Source: Mycolicibacterium vinylchloridicum (GTDB lineage Bacteria; Actinomycetota; Actinomycetes; Mycobacteriales; Mycobacteriaceae). Taken from it: a stretch of DNA of 64,000 bases. Numbering within the stretch: the first letter of the stretch is position 1; each line of letters starts with the position of its first letter. The notes below the pieces were generated by a model. It was not told the origin of the DNA, did not search any database, and worked only from the letters and a program-made list of their open reading frames with translations. Of the stretch, positions 24,777 through 33,332 are shown piece after piece. A program made the position numbers and the translations under genes. The DNA lies in contig NZ_JACBJQ010000003.1 in NCBI RefSeq assembly GCF_013404075.1, positions 124,001-188,000 on the forward strand, written 5' to 3'.

Positions 24777-26333
24777 TCAGAGCGCTTTGAGCACCTGTCG
24801 TGCGGTGGTGCGGCCGGCCCAACCGTGCACCCCGCCCATGGGATGCGCGCCGGCGCCCGTGTGCCACAGCCCGGGGATCGGGGTGCGGTAACCCGAGAGC
24901 GCCGGCGTCGGCCGGTTCGGACCCATCTGGTTCAGCGACATGTCCACGACCACGTAGCTGCCGTCGTGAGTCATGTCCCGAAGTTCGTTGGGGCTCTTCA
25001 CCCAGCTGCCGATGACGGCGTCGGCGAAACCGGGCGCGAACCTGTCGAAGGTGCGGATCGCCTGATCGGCGAACGGTTCACGATGGGCCGCCCAGTCGCT
25101 GCCGTCGGCGAAGCTGTCCGGCACCGCGGTGCAAAACAGGTACATGGTGTCGCCGGCGCTACCTGCCGGAACCTGGGAACGGTCCGCCGCCGACGGCATC
25201 AGCGCCCACATCGGCGTCTCGGCGGGAAGGACGCCGCGCATCGCGCCGTCCAGCGCACGGTCGACGTACGCCCGATCGTCGGCGATCAGCATGTAACTGC
25301 CCCACAGCTCGGGCCGCTCGCACAACAGCTCGGGTCGGTGCTCCAGTGCGACATCGATTTTGGTGTTGTTGATACCCCAGCCATTGATGCGGATATTGCG
25401 GACCTCGTCCAAGACTGTGTCGGCAACATGTGCGGAATCGACCAAGCCGCACATCAGCGTGACGGGATCGATCGCCCCGATGACCTGGTGTGCCGTCAAT
25501 GTCTGGCCATCGTCGAGACGGACCCTCGTCGCGATCCCACCGCGAATGACGACTTCTTCGACCGCTGCGCCCGTGCGGGTTTCGCCGCCGTGATGATGCA
25601 CGCACGCGGTGAGTGCCCTGGTGAACTCCGCCATCCCGCCGATCGGACGTTTGATGCCCCACCCGATGTGCATCATGATGACGCCAAGGACGGCACCCGA
25701 TCCCGGTTCGCGCAGGGGCGCCTCCGAGCCCGACGCATACACCGCCAGCAGCGACTTGACGGCTTCTGATTCGAAGAGCGTCTCGATGAGTTGGTGCGGT
25801 GACGCCATCAGCATGCGGACTACGGGCGCGAGCGACTTGCGCTTGCGCAGCACCCGCCAGCCCAGCTCGGCGACTGTCCGCGCGCGCGGACGGGTGGGGT
25901 GATCCATCAGGTAGGGGGCAGCGACGTACCAGAAGTTGCACCACATTGCGCACAGCTCAGCGAATTTGGCCGCGTCGCGCTTCGAGTAGCGACGGATCTC
26001 GTCGACCGTGCGGTCCAGCGAGCGCCACAGCCCGATCGACTCGCCCTCGGGTCCAAGATACGAGCCCCAGGGTTCCGGCGTCGCTTGACGCAGGCCGAAC
26101 GACTCGAGCTTCAGCTCGGTGATGATCGAGGGTTCCAGGTTGGTGAACAGCAGATCGACCGCACACGGATTCATCACGAATCCCGGTGCCGACGTGACGG
26201 TCTCCTGCGAGTAGGTCATGCCCCCGAGCCATGGCTTGCGCTCGAGCACGACGACGCGTTTACCGGCCTTGGCCAGATACGCCGCACAAGTCAGACCGTG
26301 ATGGCCGCCGCCGACGATGATCGCGTCGTACAT
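24777..26333 (-). CDS. Phytoene-desaturase/retinol-saturase-like FAD oxidoreductase
   Basis: A 518-residue flavoprotein with V-G-G-G-H-H-G-L near the N-terminus, L-E-R-K-P-W-L-G-G-M, and the C-terminal FAD segment G-A-G-A-H-P-M-G-G-V-H-G-W-A-G-R. It is a paralogue of the protein at 13007-14581. ATG 26333 overlaps the stop of the DUF1295 gene by one base (TGATG), showing translational coupling. A much longer reading frame upstream belongs to shadow sequence. It is convergent with the carotenoid oxygenase gene, 22 bases apart. Likely desaturation, saturation or isomerisation of a polyene. Confidence 0.88.
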   Translation of the reverse strand: MYDAIIVGGGHHGLTCAAYLAKAGKRVVVLERKPWLGGMTYSQETVTSAPGFVMNPCAVDLLFTNLEPSIITELKLESFGLRQATPEPWGSYLGPEGESIGLWRSLDRTVDEIRRYSKRDAAKFAELCAMWCNFWYVAAPYLMDHPTRPRARTVAELGWRVLRKRKSLAPVVRMLMASPHQLIETLFESEAVKSLLAVYASGSEAPLREPGSGAVLGVIMMHIGWGIKRPIGGMAEFTRALTACVHHHGGETRTGAAVEEVVIRGGIATRVRLDDGQTLTAHQVIGAIDPVTLMCGLVDSAHVADTVLDEVRNIRINGWGINNTKIDVALEHRPELLCERPELWGSYMLIADDRAYVDRALDGAMRGVLPAETPMWALMPSAADRSQVPAGSAGDTMYLFCTAVPDSFADGSDWAAHREPFADQAIRTFDRFAPGFADAVIGSWVKSPNELRDMTHDGSYVVVDMSLNQMGPNRPTPALSGYRTPIPGLWHTGAGAHPMGGVHGWAGRTTARQVLKAL

Positions 26334-27241
26334 CACGCCGAGTTGCTGTCGGAGAGCTTGCTGTTGGCGCGCACGGCAATCAGCCGATCGTGGTTGCGCG
26401 CCATGGCTTCTCGCGACAGCGGAAGGGGCAGGAACTTCCGGGTGCGTACCATCAGCTCCTGGTACTCCGGTCGCGACCCCATGTAGTTGTCCTGGAACGC
26501 CGAACCGAGCACCGACGTCAGCATGATCGTGTTGAGCACCGGGCCCACCACAGTCCACCAGTAGTCTGGATTTCCGGCGACCGCGACCAGCCACATACCC
26601 CACCAGACCGTCGTGGTGCCAAAGTAATTCGGATGCCTGCTGTGTGTCCATACGCCGGTGTTGAGATAGCGGGGGCGTTCGGGCAAGGCGAGGAACGACT
26701 GCAACTGCGCGTCGGCGACGGTTTCGAAATAGAACCCGACGCCGAACACCACCAGCCCGGCGAAGGCGAGTAAACCGACGCCGCCATTCGGCTCGCGGTT
26801 GGCGAGGATGCCGACCACGGCGGGCATCCCGATCAGGACGATGACGACGGCCTGCGGCTCCATCACCCGGAAGAAGCTCTTCCACCAATAGCCGGGGCTC
26901 ATCTGCTCGACAAAGCCCAGATAGCGTGGATCGCCGCCGTACTTGGGCACATACCGGCGCCAGCGGGCGGCCAGGTACCAGCCGAGACGGCCGCCGTGAA
27001 GCATCACCATGAAGAGCAGCAGCGCCGCGGTGACCGATTGGGCGCCGACGATCACATAGGCGAGCAAGGCGGGCACCGCGAACGAGAAACCGTACCAGCC
27101 GTCCATCATCGAGTGGTTGCCCTGCAGCAGACCGATCACCCAGAGTGCCGTCACCACGGCGAAGGTGAAGATCGTGCAGAACACGAACACGCTCAGGTTG
27201 CTCGACGCGTCCACACCGAGGTGGCTCACTAGCTGATCCAT
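26333..27241 (-). CDS. DUF1295 / steroid-5-alpha-reductase-like membrane enzyme
   Basis: A 302-residue polytopic membrane protein with about seven helices. The signature R-Y-L-N-T-G-V-W-T-H-S-R-H-P-N-Y-F-G near residue 195 is the hallmark of the DUF1295/steroid-reductase/isoprenylcysteine-methyltransferase superfamily, which binds NADPH or S-adenosylmethionine at the membrane surface. It is coupled to the desaturase-like gene 24777-26333. It could reduce a conjugated double bond or methylate a carboxyl group. The promoter region to 27308 is shared with a divergent LLM gene and contains AACGATCGGT. Confidence 0.85.
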   Translation of the reverse strand: MDQLVSHLGVDASSNLSVFVFCTIFTFAVVTALWVIGLLQGNHSMMDGWYGFSFAVPALLAYVIVGAQSVTAALLLFMVMLHGGRLGWYLAARWRRYVPKYGGDPRYLGFVEQMSPGYWWKSFFRVMEPQAVVIVLIGMPAVVGILANREPNGGVGLLAFAGLVVFGVGFYFETVADAQLQSFLALPERPRYLNTGVWTHSRHPNYFGTTTVWWGMWLVAVAGNPDYWWTVVGPVLNTIMLTSVLGSAFQDNYMGSRPEYQELMVRTRKFLPLPLSREAMARNHDRLIAVRANSKLSDSNSA

Positions 27242-27261
27242 ACTGCGACCCTAGCAAGAAT

Positions 27262-27301
27262 GATAACGATCGGTCACAAAAAATGAACCGACTGCTATGG
27301 T
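27262..27301. promoter_or_regulatory. Divergent promoter with AACGATCGGT operator
   Basis: TAACGATCGGTCACA has its core at 27265-27274 and is a one-mismatch copy of the Region A operator, in the 67-bp gap between the DUF1295 gene and the LLM gene. TATGGT (27296-27301) is a -10-like hexamer 7 bases before ATG 27309, compatible with a leaderless transcript. Confidence 0.5.
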
Positions 27302-27308
27302 CTTGTAA

Positions 27309-28406
27309 ATGGCACGATCTCAGAAGGTGTGCACGGACGTTAACAACGAGAGCGTCGAAGGAATGCGTATCGGGCACGGGCACTTCTTCCAGAACCTGGA
27401 CGGTCGATCGGATCATGAGGTGTGGCGCACCGAGATGGCGCTGGCCGATGCGGCTGAGGGCCTCGGCTTCGATTCGGTGTGGGCGGTGGAACACCATTTC
27501 GCCGGGTATTCGATGTCGACCGACCCGCTGCAATTCTTGACGTGGGTCGCCGGCCGCACCACCGCCATTCAGCTCGGCACCATGGTGTCGGTCCTGCCCT
27601 GGCACGACCCGGTCCGTCTCGCCGAACACATCTGCGTGCTCGACCACCTCTCGGGCGGCCGGCTGATCCTGGGCATGGGGCGTGGGCTGGCGCGCCAGGA
27701 GTTCGACGGATTCGGCGTGCCGATGGACCAGTCGCGCGAACTGTTCGACCGCTATGCCGCCGACATTCTCGACGCGTTCGAATCCGGTCGGATCGGTGGT
27801 GTCGAGCTGCGCCCGCGGCCGCTGGCGCCGTTGCGGGGCCGGGTCTATGCATCCTCGATCTCACCGGCGTCGGCCGAGACGCTCGCCCGTGTCGGCGCGG
27901 GGATGATGATCTTCCTGCAGAAACCCTGGGAACAGACCATCGGAGACGTCGAGCGCTACTCCGAGCAGTATCGCCTGCACCAGGGAAGCGAGCCGCCCAA
28001 ACCGATGGTCGTCGTCTTCAACGCGTGCCACGAAGACCGTTCGGCCGCAGGCGATCTCTACGAGCAGATCGTTGCGTACTACCGCTCGACGATCGATCAC
28101 TACGGATTCGCCGATCCCGCGATGGCGACGATCCCCGGCTACGAGTACTACGGCAACATCGCCAGGAGCATCGAAAAGAACGGCCGCGAGACCTTTGCGC
28201 GATTCCTCGCCGACCTGCAGCCCTGGGGAACGCCGGACGAGGTGATCGACCAGATTCGCGAGACAGTGCGGCGGACCAACGCCGGCGGACTGATCGTGGT
28301 CTCGGCGTTCGGCAACCTCTCGTCCGAAGCCGCCCTGGCCAACCAAAAGCGTTTTGCACGAACCGTCTTACCCGCCCTGAACACAACCCGAGAGGTGTCG
28401 CGATGA
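27309..28406 (+). CDS. LLM-class (luciferase-like) oxidoreductase
   Basis: A 365-residue TIM-barrel protein of the luciferase-like superfamily: M-R-I-G-H-G-H-F-F-Q strand, G-F-D-S-V-W-A-V-E-H-H-F, and L-S-G-G-R-L-I-L-G-M-G-R-G. It is more like the flavin-monooxygenase/luciferase branch (E-H-H-F) than the two paralogues at 18645 and 28403. ATG 27363 would place the first barrel strand at the N-terminus; ATG 27309 lies at the right distance from a -10 box for leaderless translation and is kept. The stop overlaps the next LLM gene (ATGA). It may act as a monooxygenase with FMN or as an F420 enzyme. Confidence 0.85.
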   Translation: MARSQKVCTDVNNESVEGMRIGHGHFFQNLDGRSDHEVWRTEMALADAAEGLGFDSVWAVEHHFAGYSMSTDPLQFLTWVAGRTTAIQLGTMVSVLPWHDPVRLAEHICVLDHLSGGRLILGMGRGLARQEFDGFGVPMDQSRELFDRYAADILDAFESGRIGGVELRPRPLAPLRGRVYASSISPASAETLARVGAGMMIFLQKPWEQTIGDVERYSEQYRLHQGSEPPKPMVVVFNACHEDRSAAGDLYEQIVAYYRSTIDHYGFADPAMATIPGYEYYGNIARSIEKNGRETFARFLADLQPWGTPDEVIDQIRETVRRTNAGGLIVVSAFGNLSSEAALANQKRFARTVLPALNTTREVSR

Positions 28407-29419
28407 AACTGGGAATCACCATGCCGAGCCGGACCGCTCCGCTGGAGCGGATCCCGCAGTACGCCACGATGGCCGATGACGCCGGCTTCGAATCCATCTG
28501 GACCTACGAGCTCTATCGCAACCCCTTTGTCATGTTGGCCACCTCGGCCATGGCCACCTCGCGGGCCGAGCTCTGCACCGGCCTGGCGACCGCCTTCACC
28601 CGCTCACCGTTCGAGGCCGCGAACGCCGCCGCCGACGTCGATGAATTATCCGGCGGCCGAATGAGACTCGGCCTCGGCACCGGTGTTCCCGAGTTCCTCG
28701 GCGCCTTCCACTCCACCGATTTCAAGACACCAATCGGTCGCCTGAGCGAATACGTCGACGTGCTCCGCCGGTCCTGGGACTATCTGGCGGGCGAGCAGGT
28801 CGCCAACTTCGAGGGCAAGCACTACCAGTTCGCGGCACCGCCGATCAACCCGTGGGGTCTGCGCGAACCGGCGACCAGGCAGATCCCGATCCTGGTGGCG
28901 GGCATGCGACCGAACCTGCTGAGGCTGGTCGGTGCCAAGGCGGACGGCTGGGTGGGCTACCTCTACACACCGAAGTTCTACGAGCAGATCGTCCTGCCCA
29001 ACGTCACCGAGGGCGCCCGCTCAGCCGGACGTGACGTGGACACGCTGGATCTGTCCTGCGAGATCATCTGCTGTGTCCACCCGGACCGTGATATCGCTAT
29101 GGCCCGGGCGAAAAAGCATGTGGGCTTCTATATCGCGCACCCGGTTTCCGACGTCGTCGCCGAAATCGAAGGCGTGCTCGATCTGGTCAACGAACTGCGG
29201 GTAGCGATGATGCAGAAGGGTCCCGCCGCATTCGAGGACACCCCCGAAGAACTGGTGGAGCTGTTCTCCATCTCGGGCACGCCGGAGGAATGCCGGCAGA
29301 AACTCGACCGCTACCGCGACCTTCCGCATCTGGCGCTGCACACGTCCTACGTTCCACCGTTCACCGCCGAAGAATCCGAGGACTGCTACCTCCAGATCAT
29401 CGACGCGTTCAAACGGTGA
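28403..29419 (+). CDS. LLM-class (luciferase-like, probably F420-dependent) oxidoreductase
   Basis: A 338-residue paralogue of the protein at 18645-19670: K-L-G-I-T-M-P, A-D-D-A-G-F-E-S-I-W-T-Y-E, L-S-G-G-R-M-R-L-G-L-G-T-G and C-terminal L-H-T-S-Y-V-P-P. ATG 28403 lies within the stop of the preceding LLM gene (ATGA), with GAGG upstream. Its own stop overlaps the next FAD oxidoreductase start (GTGA), so the three genes 27309-30747 form one tightly coupled operon. Confidence 0.9.
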   Translation: MKLGITMPSRTAPLERIPQYATMADDAGFESIWTYELYRNPFVMLATSAMATSRAELCTGLATAFTRSPFEAANAAADVDELSGGRMRLGLGTGVPEFLGAFHSTDFKTPIGRLSEYVDVLRRSWDYLAGEQVANFEGKHYQFAAPPINPWGLREPATRQIPILVAGMRPNLLRLVGAKADGWVGYLYTPKFYEQIVLPNVTEGARSAGRDVDTLDLSCEIICCVHPDRDIAMARAKKHVGFYIAHPVSDVVAEIEGVLDLVNELRVAMMQKGPAAFEDTPEELVELFSISGTPEECRQKLDRYRDLPHLALHTSYVPPFTAEESEDCYLQIIDAFKR

Positions 29420-30747
29420 GCGACGTCATCGTCGTCGGCGGCGGTCCATCGGGACTGGCTGCCGCGCATCGGCTGACACGTGGGGGGCTCTCGGTTCGAG
29501 TGTTGGAGGCGAGCGGGCGTACCGGCGGAAAGATGTCGACCACCCGTCAGTCCGGGTTCGTCATCGACGACGGGGCGTTCTTCATTCCGAGTACCTACCG
29601 CACACTGCGCGCGCTGGCCGCCGAGATCGGGATGGCCGACGATCTGGTGCCCGGGCGATTCGTCCTGTCCACGGTGCGGGACGGCGTCGTTCACGATCTC
29701 GACGGCGAGCATATGGTTCGGTCGATCGTCGGGACGGGCTTGTTGTCGTCGCGCGCGAAGGCCGAACTCGCCAAACTCGCGCCAGAACTGGTGCGGTCGC
29801 GGCTGGCCACCTATGACCGGATGCCCAAGGCCGGTCGCTACGACACCCAGTCGCTCAACGACTGGGCGCGTGCCCATCTCAGCGCCGAACTGCAGGAGTA
29901 CCTGACCGACACGACGATGCGCGGAATCTTCGCAACTAGCGGTGACAGCGCCTCCCGTGTCGATTTCCTCGCGATCATCACGCTGTTTGCGGGCGCGAAC
30001 CTGCTGGGCTTCCGAAACGGCATGGCCTCCTTCCCCGAACGGCTGTCGCAGGGATTCGAGTGTGTTGTCCACGCCGACGTTCACGAGGTCGAGGAAGGGC
30101 CCGACGGCGTGACGGTGTCCTGGACCGACGCAGACGGGCGCGACCACATCGACTCGGCCGCGGCCTGTGTCGTCGCGACTCCCGGCGAGATGACGGCCAA
30201 GATCGTCATCGCCATGAATGATTGGCGCCGCGACTACCTGACCCGAGTCCGCAACGGTCACGTGATCGTGGCCAACATCGCCCTGGGTGCCCGGCCGGCC
30301 CGGGAAACGACCTACATCCAGGTGCCGCGCAGTTCGCACCCGTTCCTGACCGGAATCCTGTTCGATCACCACAAGGCGCCCGACCGGGCACCCGCCGACA
30401 AGGGTCTGCTGACGGTGGCCCTGCTGGATTCCTGGAGCGAAGACCATCGCGACGATCACGACGACGACATCAGTGCCACAGTTCTCGCCGCGGTCGACGA
30501 CGTGATTCCCGGCCTCGTCGCACAGACTGAGTTCACCCGCGTCACCCGGTGGCGGCAGGAGTTCAACACGGTGGGCTGCTACCGCGACCTCGGTCGCTTC
30601 CGGGAGTCGTGTCAGTCCGACACCCGAGTTCAGCTCGCCGGCGATTCGCAATGCATGCAGAACATCGAATACGCCACCATGACCGGGCTGCGGGCCGCCG
30701 ACCGGCTGCTGGCCACCGGTCTGTTCGGCGGCCGGCGTTCGGGCTAA
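29416..30747 (+). CDS. FAD-dependent oxidoreductase, PPOX/amine-oxidase-like (paralogue 4 of 4)
   Basis: A 443-residue flavoprotein. The start is GTG 29416, overlapping the LLM stop. V-V-G-G-G-P-S-G-L-A-A-A-H-R-L lies near the N-terminus, then R-T-G-G-K-M-S-T-T. The paralogue block is D-H-H-K-A-P-D-R-A-P-A-D-K-G. Near the C-terminus G-D-S-Q-C-M-Q-N-I-E-Y-A forms the FAD-closing segment. It ends tail to tail with mceF (4-bp overlap), marking the Region A/mce boundary. Confidence 0.85.
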   Translation: MSDVIVVGGGPSGLAAAHRLTRGGLSVRVLEASGRTGGKMSTTRQSGFVIDDGAFFIPSTYRTLRALAAEIGMADDLVPGRFVLSTVRDGVVHDLDGEHMVRSIVGTGLLSSRAKAELAKLAPELVRSRLATYDRMPKAGRYDTQSLNDWARAHLSAELQEYLTDTTMRGIFATSGDSASRVDFLAIITLFAGANLLGFRNGMASFPERLSQGFECVVHADVHEVEEGPDGVTVSWTDADGRDHIDSAAACVVATPGEMTAKIVIAMNDWRRDYLTRVRNGHVIVANIALGARPARETTYIQVPRSSHPFLTGILFDHHKAPDRAPADKGLLTVALLDSWSEDHRDDHDDDISATVLAAVDDVIPGLVAQTEFTRVTRWRQEFNTVGCYRDLGRFRESCQSDTRVQLAGDSQCMQNIEYATMTGLRAADRLLATGLFGGRRSG

Positions 30748-32192
30748 CCCGCCGGCGGGGTCAGCATCGACTGCCAGGTCTGGTGCGCCTGCGCGTTCTG
30801 CGCGAGATTGCTTTGGGTGTACGGCTTTCCGTCCGGGCCGATATAGGTGCCGGTAGCGGGGTCGTACGGTACCGCGTTGATGGACTGGGGAGCCGGCTGC
30901 GGTGGCACCGGAGCACTCCCCGTGCGTGGTTGTGGGATCGCCTGGCCCGACAGTGTGGCGTTCGGGTCGCCCTTCCAGTTCTCGCCGTCGTTGAGCGGAA
31001 CGTATTGCTCGTCGCTTTCGCACATCTTGGCCGTCGGCGCACGCTTGCCCGGCTTGGTCGGGCACGGGGTGTTCTTCACGCCGCGAACACCGAACGTCGC
31101 ATCTTGTGCGGTGCGGCAGTACATCTCGCCGGGCATGCGGTCGGGGAAGTCGAGCTGGTCCGGGGTGCGCTGTTGCTGGGTCGGCAGGTACCCGGTGGTG
31201 CATGCGGGTGGAATGTTGATGTTGAGGTTGAAGCTCAGGTAGAGGCCCCGCATCGCCTGCTTCGTGTCGTGGTTGGGCACTGCGAGCGTGGCGACCTCCG
31301 CGACGGTCTGCGGCACGAGCACCAGCAGCTGTTCGACGCTTGCGTTATAGGTCAGGGCCACGTCGGCGATACCCGACAGGTTGGTGAGGATGGTCGGCAG
31401 GGTGGGATCGAGCCGGTCGAACAGCTGTTGGCCCTGTGCCGCAGCGGGTCCGGCATTGTCGATGAGTCCGGCGAAGGACTTGTCCTGAGTCTTGAGTTGG
31501 GTGGTGATGTCGGCGACCTGGGCGGCCCACGCGTCGATCGAGCTGGAGGTGTCGGTCTGGGTGTCCAGTATCGGCTTTGCTCCGTCGATGAGGGTCGTGA
31601 GGGAATCGAGGTTTGCCCGGGCGTCGATCGCCAGCGCGGTCGAGCCTTTGACGATGCGGGACAGCTCAGGTCCCAACCCGCCTATGGCTGTGTAACTTTC
31701 GTTGATGACGGTGGTCAGCGAGTCGCCGGGTATCGCGTCCAGACCGGAATTGGCCGAGTCGAGCAGGCTGTTGATGTCCGGCGGTACCGACGTATCCGCC
31801 ATCGGGATCACATCGCCGTCCTTGAGTGGTGCGGAATCCGCGCTGCGCGGTATCAGCGCGACGTACTGCTCGCCCACCGCAGAGACACTGTGCACCTCGG
31901 CCTTGACGTCGGACGGGATATCGATACCGGATTTGAGCGACAACGTGGCCGCGACGCCGTTCGGCGTGACCTTCACGCTGTCGATGCGGCCGACCTCGAC
32001 CCCGCGGTAGGTGACATTGCCGGTGGCATACAGGCCGCCGGAGCGCGGCAGATCCACCGTGACGGTATAGCGGCTGACGCCGAACAGCAGCACGGGGAGC
32101 TTGATATAGCCGAACACCATGATCAGTGCGGCGATCAGGCTCACGGTGCTGAAGATGGCCAACTGGATCTTGATGCCTCTGTTCAGGTGCAT
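30744..32192 (-). CDS. mceF: Mce family protein F (lipid transporter subunit)
   Basis: A 482-residue protein, the last of six Mce proteins. An N-terminal membrane helix (about 9-29) is followed by the Mce domain (about 38-115, with G-x-V-T-Y-R-G-V-E-V-G-R) and a long helical region that would contribute to the substrate tunnel. The C-terminus is Pro/Gln-rich. The start ATG 32192 directly abuts the mceE stop at 32193. In mycobacteria six different Mce proteins form a needle that carries lipids across the cell envelope. The position and the family are clear; which lipid is carried is unknown. Confidence 0.92.
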   Translation of the reverse strand: MHLNRGIKIQLAIFSTVSLIAALIMVFGYIKLPVLLFGVSRYTVTVDLPRSGGLYATGNVTYRGVEVGRIDSVKVTPNGVAATLSLKSGIDIPSDVKAEVHSVSAVGEQYVALIPRSADSAPLKDGDVIPMADTSVPPDINSLLDSANSGLDAIPGDSLTTVINESYTAIGGLGPELSRIVKGSTALAIDARANLDSLTTLIDGAKPILDTQTDTSSSIDAWAAQVADITTQLKTQDKSFAGLIDNAGPAAAQGQQLFDRLDPTLPTILTNLSGIADVALTYNASVEQLLVLVPQTVAEVATLAVPNHDTKQAMRGLYLSFNLNINIPPACTTGYLPTQQQRTPDQLDFPDRMPGEMYCRTAQDATFGVRGVKNTPCPTKPGKRAPTAKMCESDEQYVPLNDGENWKGDPNATLSGQAIPQPRTGSAPVPPQPAPQSINAVPYDPATGTYIGPDGKPYTQSNLAQNAQAHQTWQSMLTPPAG

Positions 32193-33332
32193 CTACGGTC
32201 CCTGGTCGAGGTGGTAGGGCGCCACCAGCGGATTGCCGGCGGTGTAAGGGCTGGGCATCTGTCCGATCGTGCGGCCCCACTGCATCTCCAGCTCGGTGAG
32301 GTCGCCCTCCCATCGGGTGCCGGTGAAGATCGAGGAGTCGATTCGGCTCAGCGTCAAGTCGACGATGGCGGTGAGGTTGGCGTAGTCGCCGCGGAACCAG
32401 TTCAGCAGATTGTCTTTGGGCCACGGGAACGTGGCCAGTTGGCCCAGCGACCGGGTCATGTCCGGGCCGGCGTCGGCAAGGGATTTCAGCACGGGTGCGA
32501 TATTGCGTAGGTTGGCCACCAGGCTGTCGCGGGTCTGGTGTGTGACGTCAGCGGCCACCGCACTGAACTTGCCGAACTTGTCGATCGCCGAGATGAGCGT
32601 GTCGCGTTGCTTGTTGAGCTCGGCGAGAGCATCTGGGATGGTGTGTAACGCATTGTCCAGCACAGGTTTTTGTTCGGCGATTTGCCCGACCAGCCTGTTG
32701 AGGCTGGTATTCGCTTCGATGATATCGGTGGTCTGTTCGCGCAACTTGCCGACGAAGATATCGAGCTGGGTGATGAAACTCCGGAGCTCCTCGGCTCGAC
32801 CGGTGAACGCCGTCGCGAAGGCCTTGGTGATGTCCTGCAGCTGCCCGATCCCGCCACCGTTCAGCAACAGTGACAGCGAGCCGAGGGTTTGTTCGGTGGT
32901 CGGGTAGGCGCCCGCCGAGGACAGCGGAATCAGTGACCCTTGGTGCAGGTGGCCACGAGGCGGTTGGTCTGTCGGAGCGGCCAATTCGACGTGGAGGGTG
33001 CCGAGCAGGCTGGTCATGCCGACCTTGGCAGTGGCGTTCTCCGGCAGATCGACGTTTCCGTTGATGCGCATCGTCACCAGCGCGTGCCAACCCTGTCGTT
33101 GGATCTCGGTGATGTGCCCGACGGTGACGTCACCGACGCGAACACGTTGATTGCGTTGGATATTCGTCACATCCGGCATCTGAGCGCGGACCTCGAACGA
33201 GCCGGGACCGTTACCCTCGGTGCCCGGTAGCGGCAGGGAGTTCGCCCCTTCCCACTCGGAGCATCCGGACAGTGTTGTGGCCGCGAGCGAGATCGCGGCC
33301 GTCGCGAGAAGCGTTGTGCCGCGGCGCCTCAC
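32193..33332 (-). CDS. mceE: Mce family lipoprotein E
   Basis: A 379-residue protein with a lipoprotein signal peptide: Arg-rich start, hydrophobic core, and lipobox L-S-G-C with C24 as the lipidated residue. The Mce domain follows (V-R-V-G-D-V-T-V-G-H-I), then a helical region. The fifth Mce protein is a lipoprotein in all mycobacterial mce operons, which fixes the gene order. The sequence W-F-R-G-D-Y, a feature I recall from other MceE proteins, lies near residue 315. The start overlaps the mceD stop by 4 bp. Confidence 0.93.
   Translation of the reverse strand: MRRRGTTLLATAAISLAATTLSGCSEWEGANSLPLPGTEGNGPGSFEVRAQMPDVTNIQRNQRVRVGDVTVGHITEIQRQGWHALVTMRINGNVDLPENATAKVGMTSLLGTLHVELAAPTDQPPRGHLHQGSLIPLSSAGAYPTTEQTLGSLSLLLNGGGIGQLQDITKAFATAFTGRAEELRSFITQLDIFVGKLREQTTDIIEANTSLNRLVGQIAEQKPVLDNALHTIPDALAELNKQRDTLISAIDKFGKFSAVAADVTHQTRDSLVANLRNIAPVLKSLADAGPDMTRSLGQLATFPWPKDNLLNWFRGDYANLTAIVDLTLSRIDSSIFTGTRWEGDLTELEMQWGRTIGQMPSPYTAGNPLVAPYHLDQGP

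Noticed and set aside
24777..27647. One minus-strand frame of 956 codons read as a single giant protein
   Set aside because: Only the part after ATG 26333 is a flavoenzyme; the upstream part is out of frame with the real DUF1295 gene and lacks protein character.
1..30747. Carotenoid biosynthesis cluster (crtE-crtB-crtI type)
   Set aside because: No prenyl diphosphate synthase, phytoene synthase or lycopene cyclase is present; the desaturase-like enzymes occur with acyl-CoA and LLM enzymes, which favours modification or breakdown.
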